Positions 8,821 to 17,132 of a stretch of DNA of 64,000 nucleotides are shown here, one piece after another. Under the pieces are notes generated by a model. That model was not told the origin of the DNA and did not search any database. It worked only from the letters and a program-made list of their open reading frames with translations. The position numbers were made by a program, and so were the translations under genes. The stretch spans positions 1 to 64,000 of the forward strand of contig NZ_JASJCS010000003.1 of assembly GCF_030065885.1 (NCBI RefSeq). The letters run 5' to 3'. The DNA comes from Ilumatobacter sp. (GTDB lineage Bacteria > Actinomycetota > Acidimicrobiia > Acidimicrobiales > Ilumatobacteraceae). Each line of letters starts with the position of its first letter. Positions within the stretch are counted from its first letter, which is position 1.

Positions 8821-8991
8821 CGATATTGCCTTTCGTGAGGTTCGGCCTGTCATCGTACCAGGCCGGCTCTCGTCCACGCCGGGCCTCGAGCCACCCGGAC
8901 GGAATCTGCGCCTCCCTACTGCGACGACCGGCGAGCCCACTCCAACCGCCGGCGATCGGCTGGTGGAAGCAATCGCTCGGCGTGACCGACG

Positions 8992-10224
8992 CTAGCTGGC
9001 GCTCACGAACTGGTCGGCGAGCAACTCGCCCTTCGTCACTGGCTCGCCGTCGGCGACGTAGTTCGAGAAGGCAATCGGGATGCCGATCGCGCCCGCTCCG
9101 AACGTCGGCTGATCCTGCACGTGGATGTGGATGTGCGGCTCGGTCGTATTGCCGGAGTTGCCGACCAGGCCGATCAGCTGACCGCTGGTGACCGCGTCGC
9201 CTTCGGCCACGGCGATGCTGCCGGGCTGCATGTGGGCGATCAGCACGTACTCACCGTTCGCCACCTCGATGACCACGTGATTCCCAGCCGGATTCGACGG
9301 GTCGCGCTCGATCTGCGGCGTCTGGTCGGGCAGGCCGTCGACAACGGTCACCACGGTGCCGTCCGCGGGGGCAATAACCGTTTGGCCGTAGGCCCAGTAA
9401 TCCTCGTTGGCCGTCCCGTCGCCGGTGTGGGTTGCTCCGTCCTTCCAGATGAGAAGGTCGACTGCATGCCGCTGGTCGGGAGCGGGCACGTGGTAGTTCT
9501 GGAGCTCTGTCCTGCCACCCCAGGCGACGAACCACACGCCTTCGAACGGCACCCGGTACTCGATCGAGCTCGCGTGATCGCCATATGGATCCTCCGGAAG
9601 CGGCGTTCGCGGCTTGAGGAAGAATCCGGCGATCAGCCCGGCGTCGTCGAACGACGTCGAGGCCGAGACGATTCCGTCTCCCCACGCGAGATCCGCCTGG
9701 TAGACGCGCTGTCCGGCGACGAGCACGGAGACACGTTCGGTGATCGGGGCGCCAAGCGGGGCCTGGGCGTCGAGGTCGCTCCAACCAGCTTGGAGGTCCT
9801 CGACCGAGACAGCCGCCGTCATCGTCTCGTCGAACTGGTCGACGACCGACTGGAAGTCGCCGGCGAGCATGTCGTCGGCGACCGCTCGGCCCGCCGCCAG
9901 AATCCCTGCGGTCGAGGCCTCGAAGTCAGCCTGAACCTCGGAGTACGACGCCGGCGGGGGTTCCGAAGCCGCACTGGCGATGGGGGCGAGCGCCGTAGTC
10001 GTAGTCGTCGTCGTGGTCGGAGGCTCAGGCGCGCTGGTCTGCGGCGACGGAGTCACTGGAACGGTCGTGGAACCATCCCCACTCCCGACGTCGGTGGCCA
10101 CCGGCGTCGTGGACGCGGTGTCGCCGTCACCGTCACCGCAGGACGCTGCGAGCAGCACGACCGAGGCGATCACCACCGCGCGTGCTGCCACGTTGACGGT
10201 CTTCGTCGTGTGCGTGTTCTGCAT
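8992..10224 (-). CDS. M23-family metallopeptidase lipoprotein
   Basis: Probably an exported peptidoglycan or peptide hydrolase anchored to the membrane. Start ATG 10224 has AGGAGGT 7 nt upstream and gives 410 residues. Residues 1-32 form a signal peptide with lipobox LLAASC. A Thr/Pro-rich linker follows (PPTTTTTTTTALAP). The middle part (AGDFQSVVDQFDETMTAAV...LQAGWSDL) resembles DUF3887. The C-terminal M23 domain has the zinc-binding RHAVDLLIW and HIHIHVQ motifs and GNSGNT before them. The first metal motif is the H-x2-D variant rather than the common H-x3-D. A family of M23 proteins with this QRHAVDL form is known. It appears monocistronic. Confidence 0.88.
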   Translation of the reverse strand: MQNTHTTKTVNVAARAVVIASVVLLAASCGDGDGDTASTTPVATDVGSGDGSTTVPVTPSPQTSAPEPPTTTTTTTTALAPIASAASEPPPASYSEVQADFEASTAGILAAGRAVADDMLAGDFQSVVDQFDETMTAAVSVEDLQAGWSDLDAQAPLGAPITERVSVLVAGQRVYQADLAWGDGIVSASTSFDDAGLIAGFFLKPRTPLPEDPYGDHASSIEYRVPFEGVWFVAWGGRTELQNYHVPAPDQRHAVDLLIWKDGATHTGDGTANEDYWAYGQTVIAPADGTVVTVVDGLPDQTPQIERDPSNPAGNHVVIEVANGEYVLIAHMQPGSIAVAEGDAVTSGQLIGLVGNSGNTTEPHIHIHVQDQPTFGAGAIGIPIAFSNYVADGEPVTKGELLADQFVSAS

Positions 10225-10474
10225 TCGGTGTACCTCCTGAGGTGCGCCGCTCGTCGACGTCGCGTGACCGCCCGCACACGTCACTCGCCCGATTCGATCG
10301 ACTCCGGCAACGCTGGAGTCGAGAAGCCCGGTCGGAGCCACAGACTGATTGCTCCATGAGACACCCTGTTCCGATTGAAACCCGTCAACGGGCGATTGGT
10401 CCAGCCCCTCAGCTCGGAGCAGCAGTGCTCGGGCTGCTCGGGAGCTGGCTTCCGGTCCGATCGGCCGGCGGGGC

Positions 10475-11170
10475 TCAGGCCTCGTCGGCCGCTGCGAGCT
10501 CGAGGCCGTCGAGGACGAGGTTCAGGCCGAAGTCGAACTCCTTGCCGAAGTCGTAGCCCGGCTGGAGGACGTGGTCGGCGGTGAACTCGGTCAGGTGCGG
10601 GTAGAGGTCGGCCGGCATCTGATCGGCGATCGAGCCGGCGAGCTCGGCCATCTCGTCGCCGCCGGTCGCGGGGAGCGTCGTCTCCTGCAGGGCGAAGCCG
10701 TACATGAACGCATCGATCATGGCGTAGGCATGGCCGGTCAGCTCGAGCGAGAAGCCGGCACGCCGGAAGCAGCCGAGCACGGCGTCGTGGTGGCGGAGCG
10801 TGGCCGGGCCGGGGGAGGTGCGGCTCTCCATGAGCGCTGCGGCCCACGGGTGCGCGACGAGCACCCGTCGCATCGAGTCGCACCGCACCAGGATCGCCGT
10901 CCGCCAGTCGGTGTCGGTCGGGGGGAGCTCGATCTCGCCGAAGACGCGGTCCACCATCCCGTCGATGATCGCCTCCTTCCTCGGCACGTGGTGGTAGATG
11001 GTCATCGGCTTGGCGTCGATGGCCTCGGCCAGCTTGCGGATGGTGAACGCCTCGGTCCCGATCCGATCGGCCAGCGCGACGGCTCCGTCGATCACGACGT
11101 CGGCCGTGAGGCGCCGCGTCTCGGCACGGGTCGCCGGTGCCTGCTCGGTGGGGGATGTCGTGGGGGCCAT
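10475..11170 (-). CDS. TetR-family transcriptional repressor
   Basis: The N-terminal helix-turn-helix spans about residues 20-65 (VVIDGAVALADRIGTEAFTIRKLAEAIDAKPMTIYHHVPRKEAII). The C-terminal ligand and dimer domain resembles TetR_C tetracycline-repressor-like proteins. ATG 11170 (231 residues) has AAGGAGC 7 nt upstream and is preferred over the ATG at 11200, which lies inside an operator. It is divergent from an MDR dehydrogenase, and two copies of TCGTACT-A-AGTACGA lie between them. It very likely represses itself and that operon. The ligand is unknown. Confidence 0.93.
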   Translation of the reverse strand: MAPTTSPTEQAPATRAETRRLTADVVIDGAVALADRIGTEAFTIRKLAEAIDAKPMTIYHHVPRKEAIIDGMVDRVFGEIELPPTDTDWRTAILVRCDSMRRVLVAHPWAAALMESRTSPGPATLRHHDAVLGCFRRAGFSLELTGHAYAMIDAFMYGFALQETTLPATGGDEMAELAGSIADQMPADLYPHLTEFTADHVLQPGYDFGKEFDFGLNLVLDGLELAAADEA

Positions 11171-11193
11171 CGGTCGCTCCTTCGTCGATCGGG

Positions 11194-11241
11194 TTGACAT
11201 CGTACTAAGTACGACTATAGTGCGTTCGTACTAAGTACGAA
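11194..11241. promoter_or_regulatory. Divergent promoter with two TetR operators
   Basis: A near-consensus promoter TTGACA (11194-11199), 16 bp, TATAGT (11216-11221) faces the MDR gene. Operator 1, TCGTACTAAGTACGA (11200-11214), fills the spacer. Operator 2, TTCGTACTAAGTACGAA (11225-11241), covers the likely start point. Both are perfect palindromes around a central A, 26 bp apart centre to centre. ACTATAGT (11214-11221) is itself a palindrome and gives a -10 on both strands, so one repressor can shut both directions. Confidence 0.88.
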
Positions 11242-11268
11242 AGTGATCATCACCGAAGGAGCACCGTC

Positions 11269-12345
11269 ATGTTCACCACGACCGATCCGCAGACACCACC
11301 CGCGACACCACCCACGACGCCACCCGCGACACCACCCACGCCGGCGTCAACCGCCACGATGCGTGCCGTGACGCAGCGCCGCTACGGCGACAGCTCGGCG
11401 CTGACCGTCAACCAGATCGACCGACCGCAGCCCGGCCCGGACCAGGTCCTCATCGAGGTGCACGCCGCCGCCCTCGATCGCGGCACCGAGCACCTCATGA
11501 CAGGGCGACCGTGGCTGGTGCGCCTGGCCGGCTACGGCCTGCTCCGTCCGAAGCAGCCGGTGCCCGGCCTCGACGTCGCCGGCATCGTGACGGCCGTCGG
11601 CGCCGACGTCACGCGCTTCGAGGTCGGCGACGAGGTGTTCGGCATCGCCGATGGTTCGTTCGCCGAGTTCGCCGTCGCCTCCGAGTCGAAGCTGGCGAGC
11701 AAGCCGGCGGGCCTCTCCTTCGAGCAGGCCGCCGCGTCCGCCGTGTCGGGCATCGCTGCGCTGCAGGCGCTCACCGACGTCGGTGGTCTCGAGCCTGGTC
11801 AGCGGGTGCTCGTGATCGGCGCGTCCGGCGGCGTCGGCACGTTCGCGGTGCAGCTCGCCCGGGCGCTCGGCGGTGTCGTCGACGGCGTCGCAGGAACTCA
11901 GAACCTCGAGCTCGTGTCGTCGCTCGGTGCCGACGTGGTGCACGACCACCGCACCACCGACATCGCCGACATCGACCAGCGCTACGACCTGATCCTCGAC
12001 ATCGGGGGCCGCAACCCGGTCCGCAAGCTGCGCCGCCTCCTCACGCCGACGGGCACCCTGGTCATCGTCGGCGGCGAGCACGGCAATCGCATCACGGGTG
12101 GCATCGGCCGGCAGCTGCGAGCCGTCGCGCTCTCACCCTTCGTCGGCCAACGGCTCGCCATGTTCGTCAGCACCGAACACCACTCGTTCATCGATCGCCT
12201 GGCGGTCCACCTCGACTCGGGCGACGTCGTCCCCGTCATCGGCAGCCGCTTCCCGCTCGACCAGGCCGCCGACGCCATGCTCCAGATGGAAGCCGGCCGG
12301 GCCAAGGGCAAGACTGTCATCGAGGTCACGGGAGCCCGCTCATGA
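11269..12345 (+). CDS. Zinc-type alcohol dehydrogenase-like / NADPH:quinone reductase (MDR superfamily)
   Basis: A 358-residue oxidoreductase of the quinone-reductase branch of the medium-chain superfamily. After residue 27 it reads MRAVTQRRYGDSSALTVNQIDRPQPG, the usual start of this family. It contains the Rossmann motif VLVIGASGGVGTFAVQLA and the conserved GLDVAGIVTAVG. No structural zinc cysteines are seen. GAAGGAGC precedes ATG 11269, so the extra N-terminal segment is probably translated. That segment is Pro/Thr rich (TPPATPPTTPPATPPT) and is encoded by two 24-bp direct repeats (11296-11343). Divergent TetR control suggests a role in detoxifying an electrophile or quinone. Confidence 0.9.
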   Translation: MFTTTDPQTPPATPPTTPPATPPTPASTATMRAVTQRRYGDSSALTVNQIDRPQPGPDQVLIEVHAAALDRGTEHLMTGRPWLVRLAGYGLLRPKQPVPGLDVAGIVTAVGADVTRFEVGDEVFGIADGSFAEFAVASESKLASKPAGLSFEQAAASAVSGIAALQALTDVGGLEPGQRVLVIGASGGVGTFAVQLARALGGVVDGVAGTQNLELVSSLGADVVHDHRTTDIADIDQRYDLILDIGGRNPVRKLRRLLTPTGTLVIVGGEHGNRITGGIGRQLRAVALSPFVGQRLAMFVSTEHHSFIDRLAVHLDSGDVVPVIGSRFPLDQAADAMLQMEAGRAKGKTVIEVTGARS

Positions 12346-12539
12346 CCCCGGCGGCAGACGACACCGAGCGCGAGGAGCAGCACGGGAACGAACGCAACAT
12401 CGGAGACGAGAGCCGCTTGCTGCAGCAGCGGTGGCACGGATGGGGGTCACCGGTCGGTCTGGGAGTCGGCCTGCTCAGCGTCGGCGGCTTCTTCGTGCTG
12501 TTGGCCGAGGGGCTCTCGATCCTCGCGTCGATCGACTAG
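12342..12539 (+). CDS. Small single-span membrane protein
   Basis: A 65-residue ORF whose ATG overlaps the MDR stop codon (ATGA), indicating translational coupling. The first 40 residues are polar and acidic. The rest forms one hydrophobic helix (GVGLLSVGGFFVLLAEGLSILASI). I do not recognise the family. It may anchor or modulate the neighbouring oxidoreductase. It is buried in a longer shadow frame of the ORF track. Confidence 0.6.
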   Translation: MTPAADDTEREEQHGNERNIGDESRLLQQRWHGWGSPVGLGVGLLSVGGFFVLLAEGLSILASID

Positions 12540-12622
12540 CGAAACACCGACATGACGTTGTCGCTGAGCATCACGAGAGTGCTCCCATGTACACAGCTCA
12601 GGTCAAGGGAGAGGAAGCTTCG

Positions 12623-13081
12623 ATGAGGAACGTCAAGGTCGAACGGATGGTGGCCGCACCGCGGTCCAGCGTGTGGGCCGTGTTGGCCGACTACCCCAAC
12701 ATCGTCGACTGGAACGACGGCATCGCGAACAGCTACGCCATCGGCGACGCCACCGAGGGCGTCGGTGCTCAACGGCAGTGCGAGCTGGCCCCGAACGGAT
12801 CGATGCGAATGCGCGAGACCGTCGCCGAGTGGGTGCCGGAGGAGCGGATGGTGATCGACATCGACCAGATCGAGAAGATGCCCGTCAAGGCGGCCACCAT
12901 GACGTTCACCATGTCCGACAGCGGTGACACCACGCCGTTCACGATGAGCTACGCCTACGAACCCAAGGGTGGACCGCTGGCCTTCATCTTCGGGCCCCTG
13001 CTCGACCGGCAGATGACGAAGGGCTTCAACGGGTTCGTCGACAGCCTCGAACCCGCGGCGCAGGCTCGCACCTCCGCCTGA
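12623..13081 (+). CDS. SRPBCC / polyketide cyclase-like protein
   Basis: A 152-residue protein starting MRNVKVERMVAAPRSSVWAVLADYPNIVDWNDGI, the typical first strand and helix of the START-like SRPBCC fold. Later strands (MRMRETVAEWVPEERMVIDI, PFTMSYAYEP) complete the lipid- or aromatic-binding cavity. GGGAGAGGAAG lies upstream of ATG 12623. An alternative ATG at 12587 has no good ribosome site. The actual ligand is unknown. It lies 83 nt downstream of the MDR unit and may belong to it. Confidence 0.8.
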   Translation: MRNVKVERMVAAPRSSVWAVLADYPNIVDWNDGIANSYAIGDATEGVGAQRQCELAPNGSMRMRETVAEWVPEERMVIDIDQIEKMPVKAATMTFTMSDSGDTTPFTMSYAYEPKGGPLAFIFGPLLDRQMTKGFNGFVDSLEPAAQARTSA

Positions 13082-13419
13082 CGAGCGAGCGCCGTGGGCG
13101 ACCGTCGTCGTCGTTGATCGACACGGTCCGCGCTCGTACACCGGCATCGGCCCAGCGTGGGCCGTGTCCGTCGCCCGGTCGATGCCGGGACCATCGCCTC
13201 TGGATGCTGGACCTGCGCCGACCTTGGATGGAGACGAAGGCAGACCGGAGACGCGCTCTCCGGACGGAGGTTTGCATGGCAGCGCACCGGATCGGCCCGG
13301 CGGTCGTCGTGTTCCGCGCCGCACGTGACGCGGCGGCGAGCATGATCGTGGTCGGGCAGTCGGCACATGTCGCCCACGAGGTCTGAGAGGCCTCGGCGGG
13401 CTGTGTGGGAGGCGTGACG
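13082..13419. other. Gene-poor interval before the P-type ATPase
   Basis: This 338-base stretch has no convincing gene. A plus-strand frame ending MIVVGQSAHVAHEV at 13384-13386 is faintly like the core of a universal stress protein (UspA), a family often next to cation ATPases. It is too short and unsupported to call. A ribosome-site-like GGGAGG at 13407-13412 belongs to the ATPase gene. Confidence 0.4.
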
Positions 13420-16281
13420 GTGGGCATGGGGCCCCGAGCGCCGTGGTCGACACCGACCGACCACGTCACCGACGCCGTCGCCGCCGACCTCGCGCAGGGC
13501 CTGACCAGCGAGGAGGCCGCCGAGCGCCTCGAGCGCGACGGTCCGAACGAGATCGCGGCCGCACCCCCGACGCCGTGGTGGATCCGACTGGGTCGCCAGT
13601 TCACCGACCCGCTGGTGGTCCTGCTGCTGATCGCGATCGCGATCTCATTCGTGGCGTGGTGGAGTGAAGGTGCCGACGGGACCCCGCTCGAAGTGGTCGT
13701 CATCGCCGCGATCGTGATCCTCAACGCCGGCATCGGCTACTGGCAAGAAGCGAAGGCGATCGAGGCGGTCGCCGCCCTCCGCCGCCTCAGCGCCACCCAC
13801 GCCACCGTGCTGCGCGACGGACAGGTGATGCACATCCCCACCGCCGACCTCGTCGTCGGCGATGTGGTCGCGCTCGCCGAAGGCGACGCCGTCGGCGCCG
13901 ATTGCCGCCTGACGTCGGCGGCCTCGCTCCACATCGCCGAGGCGTCGCTCACCGGTGAGAGCACGCCCGTCGTGAAGGACACGGCGACGGTCGACACCGA
14001 TGCCCCGCTCGCCGACCGCACCAACATGGCGTTCAGCGGCACCGCCGTCGTGCGTGGTCGCGGCGAGGCCCTTGTCGTCGCGACCGGCATGGACACCGAG
14101 ATCGGCCGCATCGCGACCCTGATCGGCGAGCAGGAGGAAGGGGAGACGCCGCTCCAGCGACAGGTGTCCTGGCTCGGCCGCCAGCTCGGCATCACCGTCG
14201 TCGTGCTGTCCGCGATCGTCGTCGGCGCCGTGGTCATCACCGCCGAGTCGCGCACGTTCGACAGCATCGTCGACGCCGCCCTCGTCGGGGTCTCACTCGC
14301 CGTCGCCGCCGTGCCCGAGGGGCTCCCCGCCATCCTCTCGGTCGTGTTGGCGCTCGGCGTCCAGCGCATGGCCCGCGAGCGCGCGATCGTGAAACGCCTG
14401 TCCTCGGTCGAGACGCTCGGCTCCGCGTCGGTGATCTGCACCGACAAGACCGGCACACTGACCCGCAACGAGATGACCATCGTCCGCGTCGCCACCGGCG
14501 GCGGTCATGTCGACGTGACGGGGGTCGGCTACGAACCGGTCGGGCACGCGGCCGTCGACGGCAGTCCGGTGGAGCCCGGTGTGCTGCTCGACGACGTGGT
14601 CGCCCTGCTCACCGCCGGCAGCCTCGCCAACGATGCCTCGCTCCAGGAGGAGTCACCCGGGCGATGGACGGTGCATGGCGACCCCACCGAGGCGGCATTC
14701 CTCGTCGCCGAGGAGAAGATCGGTGACGGACACCGCCGAGCCGGCTACGAGCGCGTCATCGAGATCCCCTTCACCTCGGAGCGGCGACGGATGTCGACGG
14801 TCCACCGTGGCATCGCCGACGACGGGACGATCGAGTACGTGCTCTCCGCCAAGGGGGCGCCCGACGTCATCCTCGAGCGGTGCACCCACGAGCGCCGCAA
14901 CGGCCACACCCTCCCACTCGACGCCGGCCGGCGCAACGAGCTGGAACAGGAGGCCGAGCTGCTGGCGGCCGACGCCCTCCGCACGATCGCGGTCGGTCAC
15001 CGATGCCTCGACGAGCCACCCCGACTCGACGCACCGCTCGACGATGACGAGGAGCGCGATCTGGTGCACCTCGGCATCGTCGGCATCCTCGACCCGCCGC
15101 GTCCCGAGGTCGCCCACTCGATCGCCGAGGCCCACAACGCCGGGATCCGGATCATCATGATCACCGGCGACCATCCCACCACCGCGGCGCGGATCGGGGG
15201 CTCGCTCGGCATCGTGGCCGACGACGGGAGCGAGCGAGGAGTCACGGGCCGTGAGCTCGGCGAGTGTGACGACGACGCCCTGCAGGAGACGATTCGGGAG
15301 CGCGCGGTGTTCGCACGGGTCGAACCCGAGCACAAGCTCAAGATCGTCGAGGCGCTCCAGGCCGACGGCGAGATCGTCGCGATGACCGGCGACGGGGTGA
15401 ACGACGCGCCCGCCCTGCGGCGGGCCGACATCGGTGTGGCGATGGGGATCACCGGCACCGAGGTCTCGAAGGAGGCGTCGGACATGATCCTCGCCGACGA
15501 CAACTTCGCCACCATCCTGAGTGCCGTCCGCGAGGGTCGCGAGATCTTCGCCGACATCCGCAAGGTGCTGCGCTACCTCCTGGCGTCGAACGGCGGTGAG
15601 GTGCTGGTCATGTTCGTGGGCGTGCTGGCGGCCGGCCTGCTCGGACTCCGTGCGGCCGGTGCCGAGCAGGCGGTGCCGCTGCTCGCCACCCAGATCCTGT
15701 GGATCAACCTGCTGACGGACGGGGCGCTGGCGCTCGCGCTCGGCGTCGACCCCGCCGTCGACGACGCGATGACCCGGCCCCCGCGGCGGGTCGGCGATCG
15801 GATCATCGACCGCGACATGCTGAACCGCATCTTCCTGTTGGCGGTGGTGTCGGCGATCTCGGCCCTGGCTGCGCTCGATCTCGGCCTCGACGGAGGGCTG
15901 ATCGGAGGCAGCGGCGACATCGACACGGCGCGCACGATGGCGTTCTCGACCCTCGTGCTCGGGCAGGTCTGCGATGCGTTCAACTCGCGCTCGCCCTGGT
16001 CGAGTGCGTTCGTGCGGCCGTTCGACAACCGGCTCCTGTGGGCCTCGGCGGTGGTCACGATCCTGCTCCAGGTCGCCGTCGTGCACCTGCCGTTCATGCA
16101 GACGGCCTTCGACACCGCCCCGCTCGGCTTCGGCGAGTGGGCGATCGTCATCGCGCTCGCGAGCACCGTGCTGTGGGCGGACGAGATCCGGAAGCTCGTG
16201 GTGCGCCGTCAGTCCCGCCGCACGAGCCCCACGATCTCGTCGGCGACGACCTCCGGCGCACTCCCGTCGGTGTCGACCTGA
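13420..16281 (+). CDS. Cation-transporting P-type ATPase, Ca2+/SERCA-like (P2 type)
   Basis: Membrane pump of about 950 residues. Motifs in order are the N-terminal cation ATPase domain (LTSEEAAERLERDGPNEI), actuator TGES, the M4 motif PEGLPA, phosphorylation site DKTGTLT (Asp near residue 342), and hinge GDGVNDAPAL. The M5 motif SNGGEV and M6 motif NLLTDG follow. The PEGL glutamate, the M5 Asn/Glu pair and the M6 Asn/Asp match the calcium ligands of SERCA, so Ca2+ efflux is the best guess. Mn2+ or another divalent ion remains possible. The track starts at GTG 13405. I prefer GTG 13420, 7 nt after GGGAGG. Confidence 0.93.
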   Translation: MGMGPRAPWSTPTDHVTDAVAADLAQGLTSEEAAERLERDGPNEIAAAPPTPWWIRLGRQFTDPLVVLLLIAIAISFVAWWSEGADGTPLEVVVIAAIVILNAGIGYWQEAKAIEAVAALRRLSATHATVLRDGQVMHIPTADLVVGDVVALAEGDAVGADCRLTSAASLHIAEASLTGESTPVVKDTATVDTDAPLADRTNMAFSGTAVVRGRGEALVVATGMDTEIGRIATLIGEQEEGETPLQRQVSWLGRQLGITVVVLSAIVVGAVVITAESRTFDSIVDAALVGVSLAVAAVPEGLPAILSVVLALGVQRMARERAIVKRLSSVETLGSASVICTDKTGTLTRNEMTIVRVATGGGHVDVTGVGYEPVGHAAVDGSPVEPGVLLDDVVALLTAGSLANDASLQEESPGRWTVHGDPTEAAFLVAEEKIGDGHRRAGYERVIEIPFTSERRRMSTVHRGIADDGTIEYVLSAKGAPDVILERCTHERRNGHTLPLDAGRRNELEQEAELLAADALRTIAVGHRCLDEPPRLDAPLDDDEERDLVHLGIVGILDPPRPEVAHSIAEAHNAGIRIIMITGDHPTTAARIGGSLGIVADDGSERGVTGRELGECDDDALQETIRERAVFARVEPEHKLKIVEALQADGEIVAMTGDGVNDAPALRRADIGVAMGITGTEVSKEASDMILADDNFATILSAVREGREIFADIRKVLRYLLASNGGEVLVMFVGVLAAGLLGLRAAGAEQAVPLLATQILWINLLTDGALALALGVDPAVDDAMTRPPRRVGDRIIDRDMLNRIFLLAVVSAISALAALDLGLDGGLIGGSGDIDTARTMAFSTLVLGQVCDAFNSRSPWSSAFVRPFDNRLLWASAVVTILLQVAVVHLPFMQTAFDTAPLGFGEWAIVIALASTVLWADEIRKLVVRRQSRRTSPTISSATTSGALPSVST

Positions 16282-16478
16282 CGCGACCGCCCTGAGAGAA
16301 TGGCCGCCGACTGAGCAACGCCGGAGGGGCCCGCTCCCCGTGTTTCGCCGTTCGGCACAGCCAGTCGATACGGTCCGAACCAGCCGGCACGACGGTCTCG
16401 ACGAGCTGTCGTGGACGAGCCGTACCGGCTCGGCAGCCTGGCGCACCGGCATCGACACGACACGAGAGGCGACGCATC

Positions 16479-17132
16479 ATGAAGGGCGACATCATCGTTC
16501 TCGAAGAGCACCACAAGCGGGCAGCGCACCTCATCGTGCCCAACATCGTGGACGCGATCCGGGCCAAGGCGGGGCGATACACGATCACGGTCGCCGGCGA
16601 GTCGGGGAGCGGGAAGTCGGAGACGGGCAAGGCGATCGCCGACGAGCTCGCCGCGCACGACATCGCCGCGGTCCTGCTCGGGCAGGACGACTACTTCGTG
16701 CTCCCGCCGAAGTCCAACGACGCCAAGCGCCGCGAGGACGACAGCTGGCTCGGCCCCCACGTCGAAGTGCACCTCGACGTCCTCGAACGGAACCTGATCG
16801 ACGCCATCGACGGCGCCGACGAGATCGAGAAGCCGCTGATCGACTACGACGCGAACTCCGTCGAGGCCGAGACGATCGACCTCCGCGGCATCGACGTGGT
16901 GGTCGCGGAGGGCACGTACACCTCGCTGCTCAAGCACGTCGACACCAAGGTGTTCATCGCCCGCAACCGGCTGGACACCCTCGAGCACCGCCAGAAGCGG
17001 AACCGGGGCGACGAGGTCGGCGACCCGTTCATCGAGAACGTGTTGAAGATCGAGCACAAGATCATCGCCGGCCATCGCCAGCTCGCCGACTTCGTGATCA
17101 CCCGCGACTACGACGTGATCGACGTCCGATGA
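16479..17132 (+). CDS. Uridine kinase / phosphoribulokinase-like P-loop kinase
   Basis: A 217-residue kinase. It has the P-loop GESGSGKSETGKAI at about residues 38-51, a Walker-B-like VVVAEGTY, and LGQDDYFVLPP, the acceptor-binding strand of the uridine kinase fold. The region DTLEHRQKRNRGDE is a lid-type Arg cluster. It is not a standard Udk because the nucleoside-binding residues are not recognisable. The stop overlaps the start of the GH13 gene (ATGA), so the kinase probably phosphorylates a product or acceptor of that enzyme. Its exact substrate cannot be read from sequence. Confidence 0.8.
   Translation: MKGDIIVLEEHHKRAAHLIVPNIVDAIRAKAGRYTITVAGESGSGKSETGKAIADELAAHDIAAVLLGQDDYFVLPPKSNDAKRREDDSWLGPHVEVHLDVLERNLIDAIDGADEIEKPLIDYDANSVEAETIDLRGIDVVVAEGTYTSLLKHVDTKVFIARNRLDTLEHRQKRNRGDEVGDPFIENVLKIEHKIIAGHRQLADFVITRDYDVIDVR

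Noticed and set aside
13114-13386. Possible UspA-like ORF before the P-type ATPase
   Set aside because: Only about 14 residues look familiar, and there is no ATP-binding loop or credible start.
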